From NCBI GenBank assembly GCA_947625875.1, contig CANQQG010000010.1, positions 1 through 55,546 of the forward strand: a stretch of DNA of 55,546 nucleotides. Reading direction: 5' to 3'. Positions 1-7,936 of this stretch are shown here, in pieces. The notes beneath the pieces are model-generated. The model saw only the letters and a list, made by a program, of their open reading frames with translations, had not been told where the DNA came from and searched no databases. Source of the DNA: an uncultured Lachnospiraceae bacterium. Lineage in GTDB: Bacteria; Bacillota; Clostridia; Lachnospirales; Lachnospiraceae. A program made the position numbers and the translations under genes. How positions within the stretch are numbered: the stretch's first letter is position 1; every line of letters starts with the position of its first letter.

Positions 1-78
1 CAGTAATAATCTAAATTTACTTGAGGTATTTTTCTGTGTCAATCTCTTGACCTATTTAAAGTATACAGGAAGCTTTCT
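1..78 (-). repeat. 78-bp repeat, copy 1 (probable IS110-family element end)
   Basis: These 78 bases recur at 43559-43636 in the same orientation with only three substitutions. In copy 2 the repeat lies directly upstream of an IS110-family transposase gene read leftwards, and in both copies similarity stops at the same base (78 and 43636). Read on the minus strand the repeat holds TTGACA, a 17-base spacer and TAAATT, a plausible transposase promoter. The simplest reading is the non-coding 5' end of an IS110-type element whose transposase would lie left of the window. That part is inference. Confidence 0.5.
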
Positions 79-117
79 CCACAAAACAACATCCGCCACT
101 TTACCCATGCTGCCATG

Positions 118-153
118 TTTCCGGCTGTTCCAATATCATGGGACAGCCGGAAA
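118..153. other. 14-bp stem-loop
   Basis: TTTCCGGCTGT at 118-128 is the exact inverse of ACAGCCGGAAA at 143-153, and the stem extends three more pairs inward. There is no T-run on either side, so it is not a canonical intrinsic terminator. It lies 40 bases beyond the stop of the small leftward gene at 192-374 and may still end or protect that transcript. Confidence 0.45.
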
Positions 154-191
154 TATAACTGTTTCTCCCAAAAATCTTCTTCAAACCCTAC

Positions 192-374
192 TTAACCTGC
201 TGCACCGTAGAATTTTTCTTCAAAGAACTTTCTGCTTACCTTGCCTGCAACGGTAATAAAGCCCTTTTCAGACAACTCTTCATTCAGTTCCCGGATAATG
301 GCATATGCCTTAGACTTTGAAATTCCAAGCAATTCCGCCACTTCATTTGCGGTAACAAAAACCTCCTGCCCCAC
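192..374 (-). CDS. small helix-turn-helix DNA-binding protein
   Basis: A 60-residue protein made almost entirely of one helix-turn-helix (VTANEVAELLGISKSKAY, about residues 6-23) followed by a short wing ending in VAGKVSRKFFEEKFYG. This is the build of excisionase-like or MerR-like small regulators common on clostridial integrative elements. I place the start at the GTG at 374, because AAAGGGGG sits seven bases before it. A longer reading from the ATG at 446 has no good ribosome site and would run into the TTTGTTAAT repeats. It is divergent from the XRE gene at 593, so the two regulators may share the intervening control region. Directionality factor is a possible role but not shown. Confidence 0.65.
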   Translation of the reverse strand: MGQEVFVTANEVAELLGISKSKAYAIIRELNEELSEKGFITVAGKVSRKFFEEKFYGAAG

Positions 375-422
375 AGCAACACCCCCTTTCGTTTTTATGT
401 ACCTGTCTATATCATTCGCATA

Positions 423-500
423 TTTGTTAATATCATTTGATACCAATTATAATTCGCAACTTTGTTAATGTCAATACTTTTATTTCGCTTATTTGTTAAT
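423..500. promoter_or_regulatory. three direct TTTGTTAAT repeats between divergent regulators
   Basis: TTTGTTAAT occurs at 423-431, 461-469 and 492-500, all in the same orientation, in the AT-rich gap between the helix-turn-helix gene (start 374) and the XRE gene (start 593). The 38- and 31-base spacings are roughly three to four helical turns. Operator sites for one of the two flanking regulators are the natural guess. Confidence 0.35.
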
Positions 501-592
501 TCCCTCTTTACTTCTTCCATTCCATGCCGTATAATGAGAAAAGGCAGGACATTTGTACTTATCTGCCAATCTGATGAAATGAGGTAATTCCT

Positions 593-1177
593 ATGACAGT
601 TGGCGAAAAGATAAAATATATCCGTACATTTCGGGGCATGACACAGCAGCAACTAGGCGTTGCCATCGGTCTGCCTGTAAAAGGGGCAGATAACCGTATG
701 GCACAGTATGAAACAAACTATCGTGTCCCAAAGAAAGATATGCTAGAAAATATCTCAAAGATACTGGAGGTCAGCCCACTCAACTTTATCTCCCCGGTAT
801 CCGGCTCTGCCGAGGACATCATGCAGACATTCTTCTGGCTGGACGAGGACAATCCTGAGGCACTGCATTTCTTTCCTATGACTCCAAGTAAAAAAAAGTA
901 TGGAACAGGCAATGCAATCAAGGCACAGTATGACAATAATGATGATATGCCCTCTATCCCTCCTATTGGCATGTGGTTCAATTACAGTTCCGTAAATGAC
1001 TTCATGCACGAATGGATGATACACAAGCAAGAGCTGTCAGATGGAAAAATCACACAGGCTGAATATCTGGAATGGAAACTCAACTGGCCCGATACCTGTT
1101 GCGAGCGTGGTCCCGTCCATGAACCATGCGAACCAAAATATAAATGGAAAAAATCTGATTCCGAAAAGGAATCTTGA
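593..1177 (+). CDS. XRE-family transcriptional regulator with a C-terminal extension
   Basis: The N-terminal 60 or so residues form a Cro/C1-type helix-turn-helix (GEKIKYIRTFRGMTQQQLGV, then MAQYETNYRVPKKDMLENIS). The remaining 130 residues have no domain I recognise. They are rich in Trp and acidic residues and end in a Lys/Glu tail. GAGGTAA stands five bases before the ATG, which fixes the start. The gene is convergent with guaA and divergent from the small helix-turn-helix gene. Regulators of this build usually sit on mobile elements, consistent with the margin here, and the target is probably the repeat-bearing gap upstream. Confidence 0.75.
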   Translation: MTVGEKIKYIRTFRGMTQQQLGVAIGLPVKGADNRMAQYETNYRVPKKDMLENISKILEVSPLNFISPVSGSAEDIMQTFFWLDEDNPEALHFFPMTPSKKKYGTGNAIKAQYDNNDDMPSIPPIGMWFNYSSVNDFMHEWMIHKQELSDGKITQAEYLEWKLNWPDTCCERGPVHEPCEPKYKWKKSDSEKES

Positions 1178-1258
1178 ATAATAGAAAATACTTTTAAGAA
1201 ATATCATTATCCCGCAAATACCTCTGATATAGGTATCAAAAAGGTATCACAGAATATT

Positions 1259-1299
1259 AAAAGCCCTCACAAACAGTGTATTTACGCCATTTGTGAGGG
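1259..1299 (-). terminator. intrinsic terminator of guaA
   Basis: On the minus strand CCCTCACAAA, a 16-base loop and TTTGTGAGGG form a perfect 10-bp stem followed by CTTTT, starting nine bases after the guaA stop codon. It may also stop readthrough from the XRE gene, but the T-run exists only in the guaA direction. Confidence 0.8.
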
Positions 1300-1307
1300 T
1301 CTGTACA

Positions 1308-2849
1308 TCACTCAAACTCAATCGTCCCCGGCGGCTTACTCGTCAAATCATAAACCACCCGGTTAACCCCCTTCACCTCATTCACGATCCGGTTCATCAC
1401 CCTCTGCAGCACATCAAACGGGATATCCGCGCACTCCGCCGTCATGAAATCCGACGTCGTAACCGCACGCAACGCAACCGCATAATCATACGTCCGCCCA
1501 TCTCCCATCACGCCGACAGACCGCATATTCGTAAGCGCGGCAAAATACTGGCTAATGGAATCCGACAGCCCCGCTTTCGCAATCTCCTCGCGGTAAATCG
1601 CATCCGCATCCTGCACGATCCGCACCTTGTCCGGCGTAACCTCGCCGATAATGCGGATGCCAAGCCCCGGCCCCGGAAACGGCTGGCGGCTGACCAGATA
1701 CTCCGGAATGCCAAGTTCGCGGCCCGCCCTGCGCACCTCATCCTTGAAAAGAAGGCGGAGCGGTTCAATGATTTCCTTAAAATCCACATAATCCGGCAGG
1801 CCGCCGACGTTGTGGTGCGATTTGATCGTCGCCGATTTTCCGAGGCCCGACTCAATCACGTCCGGATAAATCGTGCCCTGCACCAGATAATCCACCACGC
1901 CGATCTTCTTTGCCTCCGCCTCAAAAACCCGGATAAACTCCTCCCCGATGATCTTCCGCTTCTGCTCAGGTTCCGTAACGCCCGCAAGCTTTGCATAAAA
2001 ACGTTCCTGCGCGTTTACGCGGACAAAATTCAGATCATACGGGCCTTCCGGGCCGAAAACCGCCGCCACTTCATCACCTTCATTTTTACGCAAAAGGCCG
2101 TGGTCTACAAAAACACACGTAAGCTGTTTCCCGATCGCCTTCGCGAGCAGCACAGCCGCGACAGAAGAATCCACGCCGCCTGACAACGCGCACAACACCT
2201 TGCCACCGCCAACCTTCTCCCGAAGCTCCCGCACCGTTTTCTCCACAAACGAATCCATCTTCCAGTCGCCCGAACAGCCGCAGACCTTATAAACAAAATT
2301 AGACAGCATCTTCTGCCCTTCCGCCGTATGCATGACCTCCGGATGGAACTGCGTTGCATAAAGCCCGCGCGCAGCGTCTTCCATGGCCGCGACCGGACAT
2401 ACCGGCGTATCCGCAACGATCCGGAACCCTTCCGGCGGCGTTTCAATATAATCCGTATGGCTCATCCAGCAGACCGTCTGCTGCGCAACGCCCGCAAACA
2501 GCGCGCTCGTCCCGTCTGTCCGCACATCCGTTTTCCCGTATTCGCTCGTCGGCGCCGTCTTCACCGTCCCGCCGAGCAGATACGCCATAAGCTGCGAACC
2601 ATAGCAGATGCCCAGCACAGGAATCCCAAGCTCCAGAATCTCCCTGCCGCACCGCGGGGAATCTTCCAGATAAACGCTGTTCGGCCCGCCGGTAAAAATA
2701 ATTCCCTTCGGCTCCATCTCCTTTATTTTATCAATTGAAATATAATACGGATACACCTCGCAATAAACATTGCACTCCCGCACACGTCTGGCGATCAGCT
2801 GGTTATACTGCCCGCCAAAATCCAGAACAATGACTCTTTCCTGCTTCAT
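1308..2849 (-). CDS. guaA: GMP synthase (glutamine-hydrolysing)
   Basis: Converts XMP to GMP with glutamine and ATP, the last step of guanine nucleotide synthesis, in the cytoplasm. The 513-residue length is normal. An N-terminal class I glutamine amidotransferase carries the nucleophile in GICYG and the histidine in FHPEV. The ATP pyrophosphatase P-loop LSGGVDSS follows near residue 220, and the conserved C-terminal dimerisation domain ends in PGTIEFE. The ATG at 2849 is preferred because AAGGAG precedes it by six to seven bases. An upstream in-frame extension to 2933 has no support. Composition is GC-rich, so this is resident chromosome. The gene stands alone and has its own terminator. The 3' end of guaA is a known insertion target for genomic islands, and mobile-type regulators do follow it here. 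Confidence 0.97.
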   Translation of the reverse strand: MKQERVIVLDFGGQYNQLIARRVRECNVYCEVYPYYISIDKIKEMEPKGIIFTGGPNSVYLEDSPRCGREILELGIPVLGICYGSQLMAYLLGGTVKTAPTSEYGKTDVRTDGTSALFAGVAQQTVCWMSHTDYIETPPEGFRIVADTPVCPVAAMEDAARGLYATQFHPEVMHTAEGQKMLSNFVYKVCGCSGDWKMDSFVEKTVRELREKVGGGKVLCALSGGVDSSVAAVLLAKAIGKQLTCVFVDHGLLRKNEGDEVAAVFGPEGPYDLNFVRVNAQERFYAKLAGVTEPEQKRKIIGEEFIRVFEAEAKKIGVVDYLVQGTIYPDVIESGLGKSATIKSHHNVGGLPDYVDFKEIIEPLRLLFKDEVRRAGRELGIPEYLVSRQPFPGPGLGIRIIGEVTPDKVRIVQDADAIYREEIAKAGLSDSISQYFAALTNMRSVGVMGDGRTYDYAVALRAVTTSDFMTAECADIPFDVLQRVMNRIVNEVKGVNRVVYDLTSKPPGTIEFE

Positions 2850-2915
2850 CTCATTCTCCTTCCGGTATTTTTCAAACTCCGTATAATTTTGCGCCCCATA
2901 GCAGACACTATTGCC

Positions 2916-3656
2916 ATGAAGAAAAAACAACATCTCGCATACCTGCTTTTGTACAACTTTTTATATCTTGCCATTTCTGCCGGCGGCTGGCTCTGGGAAA
3001 TGCTCATCTATCTTGCCACCCGGCGGCAATTTGTCAACCGCGGCTTCCTGCATGGGCCCTGGCTGCCCGTTTATGGAACCGGCGCCGTCCTTTTATCCCT
3101 TCTTTTTTATCATGGGAAACTGAACCGGAAAATCAGCCGGCGCATAAATCCGGCCGCCCCTTCCACACCCCGTATCCATTTCCAAAACGCGCCCGCAGAT
3201 CCCGTTCCAACCGGCGGATTCTGCGCCAAATCCCTGCGCAGGAGCGGCCGTCCATGGCTACCCGCCAAAACAATGCTGGCGCGCGCCGGCGCCAGTCTCC
3301 GCCCGCCGCAGAAAATAACAGAATCCCTCGCCATCTTTTTACTCTGCGCCGCCGGCGGCGGCCTGGTTGAATACATGACAGGCTGGCTGCTGCTCCATGT
3401 ATTTCAGACGCGCTACTGGGATTATACAGGCGCCATCGGTTCCGTCGGCGGCTACATCTGCCTGTTTTCCATCCTCGGCTTTGGCGCCTTCGGGCTGCTC
3501 TGGCTGCGCCTGCTTGCCCAGCGCATCATACGGCTCTGGGAACGGATTTCCTTTCCCGTACAAATATTGCTCACAGGGGTGCTTGACACAGCATTCCTGA
3601 CAGACGTGATCTTTTCCATCCTCCTGCCAAATACTGGAAAAAATATCACCTTTTAA
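2916..3656 (+). CDS. CmpB-like multi-pass membrane protein (putative ABC-transporter type IV family)
   Basis: A 246-residue hydrophobic protein. The first 100 residues contain transmembrane segments and the signature [17 protein letters not shown], typical of the family named putative ABC-transporter type IV (CmpB). A basic, Pro-rich cytoplasmic stretch follows at about residues 70-140, then three more hydrophobic segments ([45 protein letters not shown]). The substrate and true role of this family are not established. The ATG at 2916 starts a credible signal-anchor. A TTG at 2889 is possible, and neither has a strong ribosome site. It is divergent from guaA with a 66-base gap, and its TAA overlaps the convergent stop codon of the next gene. 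Confidence 0.7.
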   Translation: MKKKQHLAYLLLYNFLYLAISAGGWLWEMLIYLATRRQFVNRGFLHGPWLPVYGTGAVLLSLLFYHGKLNRKISRRINPAAPSTPRIHFQNAPADPVPTGGFCAKSLRRSGRPWLPAKTMLARAGASLRPPQKITESLAIFLLCAAGGGLVEYMTGWLLLHVFQTRYWDYTGAIGSVGGYICLFSILGFGAFGLLWLRLLAQRIIRLWERISFPVQILLTGVLDTAFLTDVIFSILLPNTGKNITF

Positions 3657-4897
3657 CCAAATATATGCAGGCCCGGTCCTGCAAGAAGCGCCATATAGCC
3701 CCAGTCCCAAATCAAATCCTGAAAACTGTTTTCCAGATATTCGAGCATATCATCATCGCCGTATTCCATCATCCGCGTAAGCACAACCATCACATCGCGC
3801 ATCGGTTCATATTTCAGTTTCCCGCGCCTGCCAAGCCGCCACTGCAGAAAAACCGCATGCTTGAGCGCCGCATACTCCATCGCAATCCATTCAAACGCCG
3901 TCAGCATTTCCCAGATCTCGGATTCCGCCCGAAAAATATTTGCAAAAATTTGCACCGCGATATAATTGCGAAACAGATTTTCATAACGTAAAAACTGCCG
4001 CTCAAACACATGCAGATCCGTCATCAATTCCTCCGGAACAAACAGCCCCTTTTCAAATTCTTCCGCATGAAGCGCTATTTTTTCCAGATATTTTGTGTAA
4101 ATCCCGTCCTTCCGGTAATTCTCCGCCAAATCCAAAAATAATTCATTCCGCTCCTCAAACGTTTCCCTCACATGACGGTAATAAACCTCCGCATCCACAA
4201 TTTCCCCATCCGCAAGCCCGTCCATGCGGTCAATCTCCTGCGAAAGCGCCGTACATGCGCGAACTCCGTACTCCTTCAATAAAATCTCCCCGGTCTCCGG
4301 CTCCTGGTCCGGAATATAACGCTCCGCCGAAGGATCCGATGTGCGCGCAAGCAGATCCAATAAAATATAAAAATTCATCTTCAATGTTTTTTCAATCGAG
4401 TAACCTTCCTCTTCCGTTATATGCAGCAAGAGATTCCGAAGCTGATAACGCAGATCATGGTTATCCGGCGTCAGCAAATTACAGGAATACCGCATCCGGC
4501 GACGCTTTTTTAATAAATCCACAACCACCGGGCAGGACGGCGTCAGGGAATATTCCAGCCGGTCCGCATACTCATTCATCTGGCGCGGAAACACCCTGCA
4601 GGCTTCCGGAATCTCATCCTCTCCATATGCCAGCGTCAGCCCGCACAGTTTATCAAAAGAAAGGAATGGACATCTCCCATTTTCTTCCCGCCGGATCGTC
4701 ATTTTCCCATCTCTTTGCTCCGTATAATCGGCCGCCATGCCCTTTTTTCGCATGGGTTCACGCAATGCCAGCGTCTTCCAGCGTTCCCCCGTCCTTTTAT
4801 CCACCGGGATCCTCCATTCCCGGCAGCACGTGAGCGGACAATTCCCCTTTAAACAATCAAATGAGTGAAAAAAGTCCGGCTTAATAATATCCCGCAT
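3653..4897 (-). CDS. fliB: flagellin lysine-N-methylase-like protein (FliB family)
   Basis: A 414-residue protein starting MRDIIKPDFFHSFDCLKGNCPLTCC in feel, with the paired cysteines that mark the FliB/YkgJ-type metal-binding N-terminus (CLKGNC, CC, CPF, CGL, then EACRVFPRQ). In Salmonella FliB methylates surface lysines of flagellin. Clostridial relatives carry the same Cys-rich head, but their substrate is mostly untested. It is last in a three-gene operon behind a chemoreceptor and a coiled-coil membrane protein, nine bases after the latter, which fits a motility or surface role. AAGGGG precedes the ATG by five bases. No flagellin gene is in the window, so the substrate remains inferred. 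Confidence 0.75.
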   Translation of the reverse strand: MRDIIKPDFFHSFDCLKGNCPLTCCREWRIPVDKRTGERWKTLALREPMRKKGMAADYTEQRDGKMTIRREENGRCPFLSFDKLCGLTLAYGEDEIPEACRVFPRQMNEYADRLEYSLTPSCPVVVDLLKKRRRMRYSCNLLTPDNHDLRYQLRNLLLHITEEEGYSIEKTLKMNFYILLDLLARTSDPSAERYIPDQEPETGEILLKEYGVRACTALSQEIDRMDGLADGEIVDAEVYYRHVRETFEERNELFLDLAENYRKDGIYTKYLEKIALHAEEFEKGLFVPEELMTDLHVFERQFLRYENLFRNYIAVQIFANIFRAESEIWEMLTAFEWIAMEYAALKHAVFLQWRLGRRGKLKYEPMRDVMVVLTRMMEYGDDDMLEYLENSFQDLIWDWGYMALLAGPGLHIFG

Positions 4898-4906
4898 GAT
4901 AACCCC

Positions 4907-5944
4907 TTAACTTCCTTCCCGCGTTTCCTCTGCTGTGTCTCTCTCTGTTTCTTCCGGCGCGCCTTCTTCCTCTCCCGCCTGACACGCTTCATCCGATACG
5001 TTTTCCGCCGTATCTTTCCTGTGCAGCTTCTTCCTAAGCCACTCCTTTTTCAGCCTGAAAAACCGGCGGATCGCATACCATCTGTTCTCCCTGCGCACAC
5101 GCCGCGCGCTTGAGCGTTGCTCCCGCCTGGCCTTTTTTTGCATCCGCTTTTCTTCCCTGCGGCGTTTTTTCAGATTCCTCTTTACCTCTTTCCCGGCGAT
5201 TTTTTCTATATCGCTGATATGCGCCTTCGCCTCCCGCACGTTCCGCTTCACGCCGCGGTACGGATTAAACAAAAAGAACGAAAGCGTCGCAAAAATCAGG
5301 ATCACAATGCCCGCCGCCGTCAGATAGGGAAGGAACTGGCTGTACTGCGGATATCCCAGCTCATAACAGACGAACATCCCCAGCATCACCGGAAATAACA
5401 GAAGATATAACCCCCTGCAAAGCCAGTCCACAATTTTCCGGCGTTTCTTAGACTGCGCAAGCAGCGCGCCCTCGACCGCCGTATAAGAAAACATAAACAG
5501 GCACAGCTGTGAGCCAAACCCATGCAAAAAACCGCACAACAGGATAAGCGCAGCCGACATGGCAAACAGCGCGGCCGCACAGCCCTGGTAATACGCGTTT
5601 TTATATTCCCGCATGCCCTCGAGTTTGTCATTGCTGACGCCATGCAGTTCATAAATCTGGGAATTTATGCGCTCCTTAAATTCTTTATTAAATTTACCGC
5701 TCAGTTCCGTCTGCTCAAGGTTTTCATGAATCTGTCCCTGTAAGCTGTCAATGACCTGCTGCTCCTGCATCAGGCGCACCAGCAGCGCATCCTCGGCTTC
5801 CTGCCGCTGCTTTAACTGCTGGCGGATATATTCCGTTTTCTGCACGCGGACGCTTTCTTTGATATTTTTTGTGATCGGCATATAGTCCATGTCATTAATG
5901 GATATGCTCTGCTCATCCTCCGTTTTTTTCCCGTCCATAGCCAT
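4907..5944 (-). CDS. coiled-coil membrane protein of unknown function
   Basis: A 345-residue protein I do not recognise. Residues 1-110 are charged and helical (probable coiled coil around 35-100). Residues about 120-225 hold four hydrophobic segments arranged as two hairpins. Residues 235-345 are extremely basic (runs of KKRRREEKRMQKK type) and then turn acidic at the tail. It is translated 13 bases after the chemoreceptor and nine before the FliB-like gene, so it is co-expressed with both. AGAGG precedes the ATG; a second ATG two codons in is equally placed. The basic tail could bind nucleic acid, lipid head groups or acidic partners, but nothing here decides between these. Confidence 0.6.
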   Translation of the reverse strand: MAMDGKKTEDEQSISINDMDYMPITKNIKESVRVQKTEYIRQQLKQRQEAEDALLVRLMQEQQVIDSLQGQIHENLEQTELSGKFNKEFKERINSQIYELHGVSNDKLEGMREYKNAYYQGCAAALFAMSAALILLCGFLHGFGSQLCLFMFSYTAVEGALLAQSKKRRKIVDWLCRGLYLLLFPVMLGMFVCYELGYPQYSQFLPYLTAAGIVILIFATLSFFLFNPYRGVKRNVREAKAHISDIEKIAGKEVKRNLKKRRREEKRMQKKARREQRSSARRVRRENRWYAIRRFFRLKKEWLRKKLHRKDTAENVSDEACQAGEEEGAPEETERDTAEETREGS

Positions 5945-5957
5945 TTTCCTCTGCTCA

Positions 5958-7589
5958 TCAACTTCCCGAAATCCGATCTCCGTCCCGGTTCACCTTAAAC
6001 TGCCGTATCATGCGGCCCAGATTGCCCGCCTGCCTGGACAGCGTTTCCGTAGACGCGGCCGTTTCGGCGGCCGTCGCCGTATTCATCTGGACAACATCGG
6101 AAATCTTTTCGATCTCCTTTTGGATATTTCCCGACTTGCCCGCCTGCTCTGTCGAATCTTCTGAAATAGCGTTAAACGCCTGCGAAATTTCCGCTGAATC
6201 CTGCACGATGCTGTTTAAGCTTTCAAACGTGCTGTCCGCACATGCCTTTGCATTGGAGATCGCATCGATGCATTTCTGGACCAGCTCCGCCGTCTTTTTC
6301 GATTCTTCGCCGCTGCGCGCCGCCAGATTGCCCACTTCATCCGCCACGACCGCAAAGCCCCGTCCCGTCTCGCCCGCACGCGCCGCTTCTACCGACGCGT
6401 TCAGAGCGAGAATATTCGTCTGGAATGCGATCCCGTCAATCGTCTTGACGATCTTGCGGATATCCTCCGACATCTCTTCGATCTCTTTCACGACCGACAA
6501 AAGCTCCATCATCTGCTCATTGCTGTTGCGTATCTGTGTGTCCAGATTTTTCAGTTTATGATTGACCAGCGTGCCCCTTTCCGACGTATGCCCGATGCGC
6601 TGCGCCACTTCCTCCACATCGGCGACCATCTTCTGTATGGACGCCGCCTGTGAAGCCGTCCCGTCGGAAAGCGCGCCCGCCGCCGCGGAAAGCTCCTTTG
6701 AACCTGTCGCAACGCCGGAAGACATTTCCTGCACTTCCAGGATCAGCCCGCGCAGAATATTTTTGATCGCATTCACCGACTCCGAAAGTTTGTTAAAATC
6801 ACCCGGATACTGCTTCATATCCTCCATTGTCAGGTCATACTGCGTAATGCCGCCCAAAATGGCGTTTGCCTCCCCCATAATGTCAGAAAGCGTATGTACC
6901 AGGGAATCGGTCGTCTGTTCCAGCACGCTGAGTTCATCTTTGTTTGAACTGCGCGCATAAATCTCTTCGACGGAAAAATCCCCCTGCGAGATCCGTATCA
7001 GCGCATCCTTTACCGCATTGACCGGCCCGCTGATGCGCATGGCGAGTTTTGACGCCACAAAGATCGCCGCCAGTATGACGACCACATCTACGATCAGAAG
7101 TTTTTGCAGCATCCCGCTCGCGCCTTCCGAAAAATCCTTCTGCGGAGAGACGATCACAACGCACTGCCCGTCCAATGCTTCCGGCGCGCTGTACGCATAG
7201 ACCATTTCCGCTCCGCCCTGCGTGAAACGCCCAAATCCGGAGCCGCCGCCGCTTATCGCCTCCGCCGCATCCGCAAGCTCCGGCTGTTCCAGAAATCCCG
7301 CATCAACCGCCGTATCCGTACTTTCCGCGACCTGTCCGTCCCCGTCCGCCAAAAACGCATAGCCATTCGCGCTTGCAACCGCTTTTTCCAGTATCCCGCG
7401 CGCACCGGCGGCCGGATCCGCCTGCGCCGCTATATCGTCCGCCGCCAGGTCCGCCATGACCGTCAGGTTTTTTTCCACGAGATCCATCGTCGTGACCGCG
7501 TTCATCCGGTTTGAAATCACACCCATGACCGCCATGATCAGAATCACCGTTGCACAAAATAAAATCGTAATTTTCGCACGAATTTTCAT
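5958..7589 (-). CDS. methyl-accepting chemotaxis protein
   Basis: A 543-residue transmembrane receptor. TM1 is at about residues 7-26, and an extracellular sensor domain of about 135 residues looks like a small single-Cache fold. TM2 is near 165-185, then a HAMP linker (to about 245) and a long coiled-coil signalling domain. The diagnostic hairpin tip that contacts CheA and CheW is present in the segment IDGIAFQTNILALNASVEAA, followed by ARAGETGRGFAVVADEV. The ligand cannot be predicted. GGGAGA lies six bases before the ATG. It heads the operon with the coiled-coil membrane protein and FliB-like methylase. Confidence 0.93.
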   Translation of the reverse strand: MKIRAKITILFCATVILIMAVMGVISNRMNAVTTMDLVEKNLTVMADLAADDIAAQADPAAGARGILEKAVASANGYAFLADGDGQVAESTDTAVDAGFLEQPELADAAEAISGGGSGFGRFTQGGAEMVYAYSAPEALDGQCVVIVSPQKDFSEGASGMLQKLLIVDVVVILAAIFVASKLAMRISGPVNAVKDALIRISQGDFSVEEIYARSSNKDELSVLEQTTDSLVHTLSDIMGEANAILGGITQYDLTMEDMKQYPGDFNKLSESVNAIKNILRGLILEVQEMSSGVATGSKELSAAAGALSDGTASQAASIQKMVADVEEVAQRIGHTSERGTLVNHKLKNLDTQIRNSNEQMMELLSVVKEIEEMSEDIRKIVKTIDGIAFQTNILALNASVEAARAGETGRGFAVVADEVGNLAARSGEESKKTAELVQKCIDAISNAKACADSTFESLNSIVQDSAEISQAFNAISEDSTEQAGKSGNIQKEIEKISDVVQMNTATAAETAASTETLSRQAGNLGRMIRQFKVNRDGDRISGS

Positions 7590-7636
7590 GACCGTTCTCC
7601 CTTCTCTTCCGTTCCCGAAACCACTGTTTCCAGTTT

Positions 7637-7665
7637 ACCATAAATAAAAACAGACGGCAATGCAA
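7637..7665 (-). promoter_or_regulatory. candidate sigma-A promoter of the chemoreceptor operon
   Basis: On the minus strand TTGCAT, a 17-base spacer and TATGGT lie about 50 bases upstream of the receptor start codon. Each hexamer matches the consensus at about four positions. A flagellar-sigma reading was considered (TAAACTGG nearby) but does not fit the spacing. Confidence 0.3.
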
Positions 7666-7694
7666 AAAACAAAACCTTTCCTGAAAATACAGAC

Positions 7695-7724
7695 AAAAAC
7701 AGACTACCCTGTCCGGCAGCCTGT
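7695..7724 (-). terminator. intrinsic terminator downstream of the truncated gene
   Basis: On the minus strand ACAGGCT and AGTCTGT pair (one G-T wobble) around a 12-base loop, followed by five T residues. It lies just after the stop codon at 7729 of the gene stump and before the chemoreceptor promoter. Confidence 0.6.
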
Positions 7725-7728
7725 CTTC

Positions 7729-7878
7729 TCATATATGCTGGTGCATATATTTCTCCCTTGTAGCAAGCCCACCCCGAATATGGCGTTCCGACTTGTTGAC
7801 GTCCAGCACCCTGCGCACCTGCGCCGCAAGCGCCGGGTTGACCTGCGTCAGGCGTTCCGTACAGTCTGCTGGCGTCAT
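7729..7878 (-). pseudogene. 3' stump of a resident gene cut by the recombinase-bearing element
   Basis: A 49-residue open frame starting MTPADCTERLTQVNPALAA and ending in a basic segment (NKSERHIRGGLATREKYMHQ). Its GC-rich composition matches the resident region on its left, not the recombinases on its right, and an intrinsic terminator follows. The frame remains open for a few codons upstream of the ATG and then meets the end of the first recombinase gene. There is no ribosome binding site. I therefore read it as the surviving C-terminus of a chromosomal gene used as the insertion site. I cannot name the family. Confidence 0.45.
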
Positions 7879-7897
7879 AATAAGAATTAAATTTTTT

Positions 7898-7936
7898 GGG
7901 ACAGGGCAATCACCTGACTGTGATCACTCTTGTCCC
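7898..7936. other. inverted repeat at the element edge, overlapping the recombinase stop codon
   Basis: GGGACA at 7898-7903 and TGTCCC at 7931-7936 enclose a second dyad around ATCACC and TGATCAC. The recombinase stop codon falls inside the repeat, and no T-run follows on the minus strand. Its place between the gene stump and the recombinase genes makes it a candidate left attachment site. Confidence 0.3.

Noticed and set aside
1293-2183. A 296-codon plus-strand frame opposite guaA
   Set aside because: It is antisense to a certain gene in GC-rich DNA, is Arg/His-rich and resembles no protein. It reflects codon bias of guaA.
3940-4833. A 297-codon plus-strand frame opposite the FliB-like gene
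   Set aside because: Pro/Ser-rich antisense text without ribosome site; shadow of the real gene.
7586-7909. A 107-codon leftward frame between the chemoreceptor and recombinase 1
   Set aside because: Gly/Ala-rich text with no ribosome site; another frame in the same stretch carries the believable gene stump at 7729-7878.
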